Assembly: GCA_964464435.1 (NCBI GenBank)
Contig: CAYXGE010000079.1
Coordinates: 1 to 8,554, forward strand
DNA length: 8,554 nucleotides
Direction of reading: 5' to 3'
Source: CAYXGE01 sp964464435
Lineage (GTDB): Bacteria > Pseudomonadota > Gammaproteobacteria > Burkholderiales > Methylophilaceae
In this document: one piece after another, positions 1 through 7,312 of the stretch
Position numbering within the stretch: position 1 is the first letter of the stretch
How the letters are laid out: each line of letters starts with the position of its first letter
Program-made: the position numbers and the translations under genes
Notes under the pieces: model-generated
What the model saw: the letters and a program-made list of their open reading frames with translations, nothing else
Databases searched by the model: none
What the model was told of the DNA's origin: nothing

Positions 1-1407
1 GCGATTGATAAAGCGGCAGACCGTTATGTGGGGGATTTTAGAAGTGCCTTGCGTAAAGAAAAAATTAACTATTTAGGGGTAGCTAGAGAAGGCCAAACTG
101 TTCAAGTGCGTTTTGATGACCCTGCGCAACTTAGCAAAGCGCGTAGCTTAATTCAAAATGATTATCCTGATTTATCACTCAAAGAGACTGAGTCTGAAGG
201 CGTTAAAGTATTAACAGCCACCCTTAACCAAGTGGCACAAAAGCGTATTCAAGAATTTGCCATTAAGCAAAATATTCAAACCTTACATAACCGTATTAAT
301 GAGCTAGGGGTTGCGGAGCCTGTTATTCAGCAACAAGGCATAGACCGTGTAGTGGTGCAATTACCAGGGGTACAAGATACTGCCAAAGCTAAAGAAATTT
401 TAGGGCGCACCGCTACCTTAGAAATTCGCATGGTTGATGAAGAAAAATCTGACGCGGTGACCCTTGAAAAAGCCAGCAAAGGCCAAGTGCCAATTGGTGA
501 TGAGTTTTTCTTAGGCCGTGAAGGCAACCCCATTTTGGTTAAAAAAGCTGTTGTGCTAACAGGTGATTACATTACCGATGCAGGCCCTGGTGTAGATGGT
601 CAAAATGGTAGCTCAGTGGTACACGTAACCTTGGATGGCCGTGGTGCAGGCATATTTAAGCAAGTCACACGTGAAAACGTGGGCAAACGTATGGCCATTT
701 TACTCATTGAAAAAGGCAAAGCAGAGGTGATTACTGCGCCAGTGATTAATGAAGAAATTGGCGGCGGCCGTGTTCAAATTTCGGGCATGGCGAATACTAA
801 AGAAGCCACCGATGTGGCCTTGTTATTACGCGCTGGCGCATTGGCTGCGCCAATGGATATTGTTGAAGAACGTACTGTTGGCCCAAGCATGGGTGAAGAA
901 AATATCAAACGCGGCATTCATTCAACACTTTGGGGCTTTGCCGCCATTGCCGTATTTATGATGATTTACTATTTAATGTTTGGCGGCATTTCTGTGCTTG
1001 CCTTATCAGTCAACCTGCTGTTGTTAGTGGCGATTCTGTCTATGTTGCAAGCCACCCTCACCTTGCCAGGTTTAGCCGCAGTTGCGCTCACCTTGGGTAT
1101 GGCGATTGATGCCAACGTGCTAATTAACGAACGGATACGTGAAGAGCAACGCAATGGCAACTCACCGCAAGCGTCTATTCACGCTGGGTATGACCGTGCA
1201 TGGGATACCATTCTTGACTCCAATATTACAACGCTGATTGCTGGTTTGGCCTTATTTATGTTTGGTTCAGGCCCTGTAAAAGGCTTTGCTGTAGTGCATG
1301 TGCTTGGTATTTTAACTTCCATGTTTAGTGCGGTATTAGTTTCACGTGCGCTGGTAAACTTAATCTATGGCTACCGTCGCAAAATTGACCATTTGAGCAT
1401 TGGCTAA
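1..1407 (+). CDS. secD: Protein translocase subunit SecD (5' end outside window)
   Basis: SecD pairs with SecF in the inner membrane and uses the proton gradient to help pull preproteins out of SecYEG on the periplasmic side. The frame is open from base 1 (reading AIDKAADRYVGDF), so the GTG at 28 is internal and the true start lies upstream. 468 codons are visible. The signature GMAIDANVLI falls at visible residues 367-376, and its Asp370 matches the proton-relay Asp519 of E. coli SecD. That implies about 149 missing residues (the N-terminus and first membrane helix) and a full length near 617, normal for the family. Visible residues 1 to about 300 are the periplasmic region, and five membrane helices follow from about 308 to 452. 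secF lies 32 bp downstream, the usual secD-secF operon order; yajC would be expected upstream. Nothing looks broken. Identification is very secure. Confidence 0.97.
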   Translation, partial: AIDKAADRYVGDFRSALRKEKINYLGVAREGQTVQVRFDDPAQLSKARSLIQNDYPDLSLKETESEGVKVLTATLNQVAQKRIQEFAIKQNIQTLHNRINELGVAEPVIQQQGIDRVVVQLPGVQDTAKAKEILGRTATLEIRMVDEEKSDAVTLEKASKGQVPIGDEFFLGREGNPILVKKAVVLTGDYITDAGPGVDGQNGSSVVHVTLDGRGAGIFKQVTRENVGKRMAILLIEKGKAEVITAPVINEEIGGGRVQISGMANTKEATDVALLLRAGALAAPMDIVEERTVGPSMGEENIKRGIHSTLWGFAAIAVFMMIYYLMFGGISVLALSVNLLLLVAILSMLQATLTLPGLAAVALTLGMAIDANVLINERIREEQRNGNSPQASIHAGYDRAWDTILDSNITTLIAGLALFMFGSGPVKGFAVVHVLGILTSMFSAVLVSRALVNLIYGYRRKIDHLSIG

Positions 1408-1439
1408 TGCCACAACTTTATAGAATTTAGAGCAAAATT

Positions 1440-2378
1440 ATGGAATTATTTAAACTTAAAAACGACATTCCTTTTATGAGTTATGGTCGATTGACCACCA
1501 CCATCTCGCTTGTCACTTTTATTTTGGCTGTATTTTTCTTAGCTACGCGCGGACTAAACCTTGGTGTGGATTTTACTGGCGGCACCATGATGGAAGTGAG
1601 CTATCCGCAAGCGGCTAACTTGGGCAATATTCGCGCTGCGGTAGATAAAATGGGCTTAAAAGATGCCACCGTGCAAAACTTTGGCTCAAGCCATGATGTG
1701 TTGATTCGTTTACCCGTAAAACAAGACATTTCTGGCGCAAAACTTTCAGAAAAAGTACTGGATGCGCTTAAAGCAGATAATGCCAGCGTACAAATGCGCC
1801 GCGTTGAAAACGTAGGCGCCCAAGTTGGCCAAGAATTATATGAAAATGGCGCACTTGCTTTACTTTTAGTTGCATTTGGCATTATGGCTTACCTTGCCAT
1901 GCGCTTCGAATGGCGCTTTGCTGTGGCGGCCATTATTGCTAACTTGCACGACGTCATTATTATCTTAGGCTTTTTTGCTTTCTTTCAGTGGGAGTTTAAC
2001 CTCACGGTATTGGCAGCGGTGTTGGCTGTATTAGGTTACTCAGTCAACGAGTCAGTAGTGGTATTTGACCGTGTGCGTGAAAACTTTCGCAAAATGCGCA
2101 AAGCCAGTGTAACCACTGTCATTGATAATGCCATTACACGCACCATGTCACGTACCATTATTACCCACTTTTGTACGCAATTAATGGTGCTCTCTATGTT
2201 GTTATTTGGCGGTGAGGTGTTACACAACTTTGCACTTGCACTCACCATTGGTATTTTATTTGGTATCTACTCTTCTGTATTAGTCGCTTGCCCAATTGCA
2301 AAATATTTGGGAGTCTCTCGTGAGAATTTAATTGCCGCTGAATTAGAAAAGAAATCCGAAGAAGCCATCGAGGTTTAA
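1440..2378 (+). CDS. secF: Protein translocase subunit SecF
   Basis: SecF is the smaller half of the SecDF export motor in the inner membrane. The 312 residues match the normal family length. Helix 1 (about 19-36) is followed by the family signature GVDFTGG at 42-48 and a small periplasmic domain up to about 130. Five more helices lie at roughly 136-154, 158-182, 187-207, 240-256 and 261-285. The stretch YSVNESVVVFDRVREN (200-215) is the conserved helix-4 motif. By alignment from memory, Glu204 sits where E. coli SecF has the proton-path Asp213, and Arg238, 34 residues on, matches Arg247. Glu at this site is, as far as I recall, a common natural variant. The ATG at 1440 has only a weak purine stretch (AGAG) upstream, so translation may be helped by coupling to secD. 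The C-terminal tail is acidic and lysine-rich. Confidence 0.97.
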   Translation: MELFKLKNDIPFMSYGRLTTTISLVTFILAVFFLATRGLNLGVDFTGGTMMEVSYPQAANLGNIRAAVDKMGLKDATVQNFGSSHDVLIRLPVKQDISGAKLSEKVLDALKADNASVQMRRVENVGAQVGQELYENGALALLLVAFGIMAYLAMRFEWRFAVAAIIANLHDVIIILGFFAFFQWEFNLTVLAAVLAVLGYSVNESVVVFDRVRENFRKMRKASVTTVIDNAITRTMSRTIITHFCTQLMVLSMLLFGGEVLHNFALALTIGILFGIYSSVLVACPIAKYLGVSRENLIAAELEKKSEEAIEV

Positions 2379-2419
2379 ATTTACAAAGTATGCATGGCAT
2401 TTGGTTTCAATAGACAAAC

Positions 2420-2447
2420 TTGACAACAATCCAACTAAGCTTAAACT
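2420..2447 (+). promoter_or_regulatory. Putative sigma70-type promoter for the CNNM/CorC gene
   Basis: A perfect -35 hexamer TTGACA (2420-2425) is followed after 16 bp by TAAACT (2442-2447), which matches the -10 consensus at four of six positions. Transcription would begin near 2454, giving a leader of about 26 nt before the TTG start at 2480. It lies in the 101-bp gap after secF, where no clear terminator is visible, so the gene could also be read through from secDF. A second AT-rich box, TATAAA (2459-2464), has no good -35 at the right distance. The call rests on sequence pattern alone. Confidence 0.45.
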
Positions 2448-2479
2448 AAACGTCTCTATATAAATAGTTAACAACCTCC

Positions 2480-3739
2480 TTGGACGATATACCAATATCC
2501 CTGCAGTTTGGCGCCCTGGCCTTGCTGCTATTCATTTCTGGCTTTTTTTCGATTGCTGAAACCAGCTTAATGTCGCTCAATCGTTATCGGTTGAGGCATT
2601 TAGCTAGAGATGGTCATCGCGGCGCGCGTCTTGCCAGCGTGCTCATTAGTCAAACCGATAAACTACTAGGCGTTATTTTGCTTGGCAACAACTTTGCCAA
2701 TGCCGCATCAGCCACTTTAGTCACTATTATCAGCGTAGAACTTTTAGGCGAAGGTCAAATGGTGCTGATGATAGGCACAATTGTAGTGACGTTTGCAATT
2801 TTGGTATTTAGTGAAATCACCCCAAAAGTCATAGCTGCGGCATACCCAGAGCGATTTGCCTTTGCCGCAAGCTATGTGTTGTATCCGCTACTTAAAATAT
2901 TTTACCCTGCCGTTTGGTTTGTGAATTTATTTGTCAGCGGCTTACTAAAGTTGCTTGGTCTTAATATTAACTTTTCTGAAACCACCAATGCGGTGACCAC
3001 AGAAGAGCTGCGTAGCATTGTGATGGATGCTGGCCATTTTATTCCTAAAAAACACCGCTCAATTTTAATTAATCTGTTTGACCTTGAAAAAACGACAGTC
3101 GATGACATTATGACTGCACACACACAAATTGAGGCTATAGATATTGATGCCCCTATAGAAGAAGTAATTAACAAGCTTTCAAGTAGCCAGCATACGCGCT
3201 TACCCATTCGCCAAGGTCAGAATGAAGAAATTATTGGTATTATTCATATTCGCAAGTTGCTTAATCAACTAAGAAGTGGTGATTTAGGTATTGAAGAAAT
3301 TAAAGAAGTGATGGATGCACCGTACTTTATTCCGAGTGGCACGCCGCTGTATACGCAAATGCAACAGTTTCAAGAAAACAAAGAACGTGTAGCCTTAGTA
3401 GTAGATGAGTATGGTGAGCTAAAAGGGCTAGTAACGCTTGAAGATATTCTAGAAGAAGTGATTGGCGACTTTACAACACAATCGCCGAGTATTTCAGCAA
3501 AATTTCATAAAGAAGAAGATGGTAGCTGGATAGTCGATGGCAGTAGCGCACTGCGCGACCTCAATAAAAAGCTCGGATTTCAGTTTCCATTAGATGGGCC
3601 AAGAACACTCAATGGCCTGATTATTGAACACTTTGAAGACATTCCAGAACCAAATACTAGCTTTAAGTGTGGACAGCACACCTTAGAAATTATTCAGACA
3701 CAAGACCGCGTTGTTAAAAGCGTGCGTTTGTTTCACTAA
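2480..3739 (+). CDS. CNNM/CBS/CorC_HlyC family membrane protein (YfjD/CorB-like)
   Basis: This is an inner-membrane protein of the family often labelled hemolysin C/CorC, whose studied members are linked to magnesium or other divalent cation export. The substrate here is not shown by sequence. Of its 419 residues, about 1-165 form the CNNM (DUF21) domain, with helices near 8-30, 61-85, 95-118 and 127-155 and the signatures GFFSIAETSL (21-30) and VFSEITPK (109-116). Two CBS domains, which bind adenine nucleotides in relatives, span about 205-265 and 275-330; the second ends in VVDEYGELKGLVTLEDILEE (307-326). The CorC_HlyC domain covers about 338-415. The start is TTG: an in-frame TAG at 2465-2467 blocks any earlier start, and the first in-frame ATG (codon 31) would delete helix 1. 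No Shine-Dalgarno sequence precedes the TTG. CTG at codon 8 is a less likely alternative. The family is certain; the physiological role is inferred. Confidence 0.92.
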   Translation: MDDIPISLQFGALALLLFISGFFSIAETSLMSLNRYRLRHLARDGHRGARLASVLISQTDKLLGVILLGNNFANAASATLVTIISVELLGEGQMVLMIGTIVVTFAILVFSEITPKVIAAAYPERFAFAASYVLYPLLKIFYPAVWFVNLFVSGLLKLLGLNINFSETTNAVTTEELRSIVMDAGHFIPKKHRSILINLFDLEKTTVDDIMTAHTQIEAIDIDAPIEEVINKLSSSQHTRLPIRQGQNEEIIGIIHIRKLLNQLRSGDLGIEEIKEVMDAPYFIPSGTPLYTQMQQFQENKERVALVVDEYGELKGLVTLEDILEEVIGDFTTQSPSISAKFHKEEDGSWIVDGSSALRDLNKKLGFQFPLDGPRTLNGLIIEHFEDIPEPNTSFKCGQHTLEIIQTQDRVVKSVRLFH

Positions 3740-3776
3740 GTTTTTGTAATAAAAAGGCTTTAAATAAGAGGCGTTA

Positions 3777-3790
3777 AATTAGCCTTAATT
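3777..3790. repeat. Inverted repeat AATTA-GCCT-TAATT in the clpS leader
   Basis: Two perfect 5-bp arms (3777-3781 and 3786-3790) flank a 4-bp centre, 37 bp after the CNNM gene stop and 5 bp upstream of a possible -35 box. The hexamer AATTAG occurs four times in this leader, at 3777, 3787, 3809 and 3866. The layout could be an operator, but simple AT-richness could also produce it. It lacks the GC-rich stem and T-run of a terminator. Confidence 0.35.
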
Positions 3791-3794
3791 AGGG

Positions 3795-3823
3795 CTTGAA
3801 AAATTCTCAATTAGGCTCAAAAT
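3795..3823 (+). promoter_or_regulatory. Putative clpS promoter with heat-shock-sigma-like -35
   Basis: CTTGAAA (3795-3801) equals the -35 consensus of sigma32 (RpoH) heat-shock promoters. After 14 bp comes CTCAAAAT (3816-3823), a partial match to the sigma32 -10 consensus CCCCATNT. The same bases can also be read as a mediocre sigma70 promoter: TTGAAA (3796-3801), a 16-bp spacer, then CAAAAT (3818-3823). Either reading puts the start near 3830 and leaves a leader of about 45 nt before the clpS ATG. Which sigma factor uses it cannot be settled by eye. Confidence 0.35.
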
Positions 3824-3875
3824 AGCTATTAAGCGTTTAGTAAGTGTAATTATTAGGAATCATTAAATTAGTACT

Positions 3876-4187
3876 ATGGCCAACACCAAGCATCAAGACA
3901 GTACGGATTTAGCAATTAAAACGCAAAAAGCTAAACCACCATCGATGTACAAAGTGCTTTTGTTAAATGATGACTACACGCCTATGGAGTTTGTAGTTGA
4001 GGTGTTGCAACGTTTTTTTAACAAAGATCGTGAACAAGCAACCCAAATTATGCTCAAAGTGCATACAGAAGGTAAAGGCGTGTGTGGGGTATATCCTTAT
4101 GGCATTGCTGAAACCAAGGTGAATCAAGTTTTAACTTTAGCTGAAGAGCATCAGCACCCATTGCAATGTACGATGGAACAAGCTTAA
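3876..4187 (+). CDS. clpS: ATP-dependent Clp protease adaptor ClpS
   Basis: ClpS is a cytoplasmic adaptor that captures proteins with bulky N-terminal residues (N-end rule substrates) and delivers them to ClpA for degradation by ClpP. The 103 residues compare with 106 in E. coli. A flexible N-terminal tail (1-21), needed in relatives for handover to ClpA, leads into PPSMYKVLLLNDDYTPMEF (21-39). The pocket residues known from E. coli are all present with a shift of three: Asn31, Asp32, Asp33, Met37 and His63 match Asn34, Asp35, Asp36, Met40 and His66. The start is fixed by an in-frame TAA at 3864-3866. The only Shine-Dalgarno-like motif, AGGA at 3855-3858, sits 17 nt from the ATG, farther than usual. 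clpA follows after 150 bp on the same strand, which supports the assignment. Confidence 0.96.
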   Translation: MANTKHQDSTDLAIKTQKAKPPSMYKVLLLNDDYTPMEFVVEVLQRFFNKDREQATQIMLKVHTEGKGVCGVYPYGIAETKVNQVLTLAEEHQHPLQCTMEQA

Positions 4188-4337
4188 AGGCATAACAATT
4201 GCTTAAGGTAATTTAAAAGTACTTATTTTTTATTGCAAGAAACATCAAAAACTGAAAAATATGGTCGTAAACTAATTACAAGCCGTATGTTAAAGTTAAC
4301 GTAGTAAAACCGAATTTATTGAAGTAAAGGTAATCAC

Positions 4338-6623
4338 ATGATAGCTCAAGAATTAGAAGTCTCATTACATATGGCATTTATGGATGCTAGGCAAAAGCGC
4401 CATGAGCTGATTACGGTGGAGCATCTTTTATTAGCAATGATTGATAACCCTACTGCAGCAGAGGTATTGCGCGCTTGTGGTGCAAACTTAGATGACTTGC
4501 GTAAAGAAATTGTGCACTATATTGAAGAACATACGCCAGTTGTAGATGGTGAAGATGAAGTAGATACGCAACCAACACTCGGGTTTCAACGCGTGATTCA
4601 ACGTGCCATTTTACATGTGCAATCTTCTGGCAAAAAAGAAGTCACTGGCGCAAATGTCTTGGTTGCTATTTATGGTGAAAAAGACTCACATGCTGTTTAC
4701 TTCTTGCACCAACAAGGCATTACTCGCTTAGATGTCGTCAACTATATTTCGCATGGTGTGGCAAAAGTTGCAGACAGCAGCACTAACAAACGTAATGATG
4801 CAGAACAAGAGACCGATGCAGAAGCAGCGCCAGCTGGAGCGCTAGAGAACTATACAGTTAATCTAAATGCGCAAGTTGCATCAGGCAAAATTGACCCCCT
4901 CATTGGTCGTGGGCAAGAGCTTGAACGCGTAGTGCAAACATTATGCCGTCGTCGCAAAAACAACCCACTATTAGTTGGTGAGGCAGGTGTTGGTAAAACA
5001 GCCATTGCCGAGGGCTTAGCTAGACGTATTGTTGAAGGCAATATCCCAGAGGTATTAGCTAATGCAGTCGTTTACTCTTTAGACATGGGGGCTTTACTTG
5101 CTGGCACTAAATACCGTGGCGATTTTGAACAACGTCTCAAAGCGGTGATGAAAAAGCTTTCAGAATTACCAGACTCTATTTTATTTATTGATGAAATTCA
5201 TACCTTGATTGGCGCAGGCGCAGCCAGCGGTGGCACGCTGGATGCCTCAAATCTGCTAAAACCTGCGTTGTCTAACGGCTCGCTCAAATGTATTGGTGCA
5301 ACCACCTACCAAGAGTATCGCGGCATCTTTGAAAAAGACCATGCGCTGTCACGTCGTTTCCAAAAGGTAGATGTGGTTGAGCCTAGCATTACAGAAACCA
5401 TTGAGATTCTAAAAGGGTTGAAATCACGCTTTGAAGATCACCACAAGGTGAAATACACAGCCAGTGCGCTTTCAACTGCGGCAGAATTATCAGCTAAATA
5501 TATTAATGATAGGCACTTACCTGATAAAGCCATTGACGTGATTGATGAAGCGGGTGCAGCGCAACGCATTTTGCCTAAATCTAAGCAGAAGAAAATCATC
5601 GGCAATAAAGAGATTGAAGATATTATTGCCAAAATTGCACGTATACCGCCCAAAAATATTTCAAGCGATGACCGCACCGTGCTCAAAACACTTGAGCGTG
5701 ATCTGAAATCTGTGGTGTTTGGGCAAGACAAAGCCATTGAAGTGTTGTCATCTGCTATCAAAATGGCTAGAAGCGGCTTGGGTAGCAATACTAAACCAAT
5801 TGGCTCCTTCTTATTCTCAGGGCCAACGGGTGTAGGTAAAACCGAGGTTGCTAAACAATTAGCTTATACATTAGGCATTGAATTGATTCGCTTTGATATG
5901 TCTGAATATATGGAGCGTCACGCAGTGAGCCGCCTCATTGGCGCGCCTCCTGGCTATGTTGGGTTTGAACAAGGTGGCTTAATGACAGAAGCCATCACTA
6001 AACAGCCATATTGTGTGTTACTACTGGATGAGATTGAAAAAGCGCACCCTGATATTTTCAACATTTTATTGCAAGTGATGGACCACGGCACGCTTACCGA
6101 CAACAATGGGCGTAAAGCTGATTTCCGTAACGTGACCATTATTATGACCACTAATGCAGGCGCTGAAGCTATTTCTAAATCAAGCATAGGCTTTACCTTA
6201 AGCAAAACTGCTGGCGATGAAATGGCCGATATTAAGCGTTTGTTTACCCCTGAGTTTAGAAACCGTCTAGACGCGATTGTGTCATTTACCGCACTTTCAG
6301 AAGAAACCATTACCCGCGTGGTTGATAAATTCTTAATGCAATTAGAAGACCAATTGCATGAGAAAAAAGTAGATGCCGTATTTACTGCTAAATTAAAAGC
6401 TTACTTGGGCAAAAAAGGCTTTGATCCACTCATGGGCGCAAGACCAATGGCACGACTTATACAAGACACCATTAGAAAAGCGCTTGCAGATGAGTTATTG
6501 TTTGGTCGTTTAGCAAATGGTGGGCATGTCACTGTAGATATTGATGACAAAGATGAAGTAAAGTTAATCTTTAGTGAAACAGGTAACAAACCAGAGCCTG
6601 CAGCATTAGAAGCTATCGAGTAA
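4338..6623 (+). CDS. clpA: ATP-dependent Clp protease ATP-binding subunit ClpA
   Basis: ClpA is a hexameric AAA+ unfoldase that threads substrates into the ClpP chamber. The 761 residues match E. coli ClpA (758). The N domain (1-142), the ClpS docking site in relatives, is followed by an acidic linker (about 143-170). The first ATPase module has Walker A GEAGVGKT (214-221), pore loop GTKYRGDFE (256-264), Walker B ILFIDE (281-286) and arginines 339-340. The second has Walker A GPTGVGKT (495-502), pore loop GYVG (539-542), Walker B VLLLDE (560-565) and sensor-2 GAR (700-702). The loop that docks ClpP reads IGF (617-619), where E. coli ClpA has IGL. A clear ribosome site, AAAGG (4326-4330), lies 7 nt before the ATG. 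The 150-bp gap from clpS is wide for a coupled pair, but no terminator or strong promoter is evident there. A strong terminator follows. Confidence 0.98.
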   Translation: MIAQELEVSLHMAFMDARQKRHELITVEHLLLAMIDNPTAAEVLRACGANLDDLRKEIVHYIEEHTPVVDGEDEVDTQPTLGFQRVIQRAILHVQSSGKKEVTGANVLVAIYGEKDSHAVYFLHQQGITRLDVVNYISHGVAKVADSSTNKRNDAEQETDAEAAPAGALENYTVNLNAQVASGKIDPLIGRGQELERVVQTLCRRRKNNPLLVGEAGVGKTAIAEGLARRIVEGNIPEVLANAVVYSLDMGALLAGTKYRGDFEQRLKAVMKKLSELPDSILFIDEIHTLIGAGAASGGTLDASNLLKPALSNGSLKCIGATTYQEYRGIFEKDHALSRRFQKVDVVEPSITETIEILKGLKSRFEDHHKVKYTASALSTAAELSAKYINDRHLPDKAIDVIDEAGAAQRILPKSKQKKIIGNKEIEDIIAKIARIPPKNISSDDRTVLKTLERDLKSVVFGQDKAIEVLSSAIKMARSGLGSNTKPIGSFLFSGPTGVGKTEVAKQLAYTLGIELIRFDMSEYMERHAVSRLIGAPPGYVGFEQGGLMTEAITKQPYCVLLLDEIEKAHPDIFNILLQVMDHGTLTDNNGRKADFRNVTIIMTTNAGAEAISKSSIGFTLSKTAGDEMADIKRLFTPEFRNRLDAIVSFTALSEETITRVVDKFLMQLEDQLHEKKVDAVFTAKLKAYLGKKGFDPLMGARPMARLIQDTIRKALADELLFGRLANGGHVTVDIDDKDEVKLIFSETGNKPEPAALEAIE

Positions 6624-6642
6624 AGATTACTTCTTAGCGTAT

Positions 6643-6676
6643 AAAGAAAAAGACCTATGAGGTCTTTTTCTTTTTT
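6643..6676. terminator. Bidirectional rho-independent terminator
   Basis: A perfect 13-bp stem (6643-6655 with 6661-6673) encloses the 5-nt loop TATGA. The base next to the loop on each side is GACC/GGTC, and the outer stem is almost pure A on one strand and T on the other. Read on the + strand it ends in a long T-run (6665-6676, broken by a single C); on the - strand the same arms give CTTTTTCTTTAT. It sits 20 bp after the clpA stop and 19 bp beyond the stop of the oppositely oriented GST-like gene, so it can end both transcripts. Confidence 0.9.
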
Positions 6677-6694
6677 ATAACCCTCATTAAATTT

Positions 6695-7309
6695 CTACTC
6701 TTGCCAAACTGCATGCTTCTGCATGATGGCATCAAATAGTGCTGACTCAACCAAACCAGTAAGCCAAGCTCGGAGTTTAGAGTAAGGCGCTTGCGCAAAC
6801 CAATCTGCATCCACCGCTGCAAATTGTCGAATAAACGGAAAAATTGCGATATCAGCAATACTTAGCCGTGTTGCTAGCAAATAGTGATTTATTTCTAGTA
6901 AATGCTCAAGCTTTTGTAAAAATGCTTCACCTTGTAAGCGATATTCTAATTGCGTGAACTCTGGATAGCGTTCTGGGTATTTATATCGATCTAGGGCACG
7001 TTTAAAAGCCCCATCATTTTCATTAATTAAGGCTTGTGAATCTTCTTTTAACTCAGCCAAAGTCCAGTCATCAGGATCATACTGTTTAAGCGCCCATTGC
7101 ATAATATCCAAGCTTTGCTCTAGCACTTGTCCATTTGATAGCTGCAAAACTGGTACAGTCCCCTTGGGGGAAATGGCTAACATATGGGCGGGCTTATCAC
7201 GCAAAGCGATTTCACGTATTTCCACCTTCACTTGTGCATAGTGCAAGGCCATACGTGCGCGCATGGCATAAGGACAACGACGATATGAATAAAGGACGGG
7301 TAGGGACAT
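6695..7309 (-). CDS. Glutathione S-transferase-fold protein
   Basis: A 204-residue cytoplasmic protein with the two-domain glutathione S-transferase layout. The N-terminal thioredoxin-like domain (about 1-78) has a glutaredoxin-like CPYA motif at 12-15 (Cys12), the cis-proline segment GTVPVL (50-55, Pro53), and Glu64 and Ser66 (VLEQS), in the place where relatives hold the gamma-glutamyl part of glutathione. The helical C-terminal domain (about 90-204) carries an N-capping-box-like SIAD (150-153), typical of the family. A single Cys in a CPYA setting suggests glutathione-linked thiol chemistry, possibly closer to glutaredoxin 2 or omega-type enzymes than to a detoxifying transferase; the substrate is unknown. 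The ATG lies 3 bp after the pyrD stop with only a weak purine stretch before it, so translation is probably coupled to pyrD. The stop is followed by the shared terminator. Confidence 0.88.
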   Translation of the reverse strand: MSLPVLYSYRRCPYAMRARMALHYAQVKVEIREIALRDKPAHMLAISPKGTVPVLQLSNGQVLEQSLDIMQWALKQYDPDDWTLAELKEDSQALINENDGAFKRALDRYKYPERYPEFTQLEYRLQGEAFLQKLEHLLEINHYLLATRLSIADIAIFPFIRQFAAVDADWFAQAPYSKLRAWLTGLVESALFDAIMQKHAVWQE

Positions 7310-7312
7310 TGC

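Noticed and set aside
28..30. GTG as start of secD
   Set aside because: The frame is open upstream to base 1 with SecD-like sequence, and SecD needs an N-terminal membrane helix that is not in the window.
327..1160. Open frames within secD on the - strand (327-533, 969-1160) and in another + frame (749-961)
   Set aside because: They lie wholly inside a well-conserved secD frame, have no ribosome sites or recognisable motifs, and read as out-of-phase translations of SecD.
2385..2400. Small ATGC-ATG-GCAT hairpin after secF as a terminator
   Set aside because: The stem is only 4 bp, the loop 3 nt, and no T-run follows.
2902..3207. 101-codon open frame on the - strand inside the CNNM gene
   Set aside because: It is antisense to a clear coding region, has Ser/Ile-rich low-information sequence, and has no start context or family resemblance.
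4285..4304. Tiny open frame MLKLT in the clpS-clpA spacer as a possible leader peptide
   Set aside because: It has five codons with no ribosome site, no attenuator hairpin after it and no run of a regulatory codon.
5438..6310. Two antisense open frames of over 100 codons inside clpA
   Set aside because: They mirror conserved AAA+ coding sequence (for example the complement of the helix and Walker segments); codon structure belongs to ClpA.
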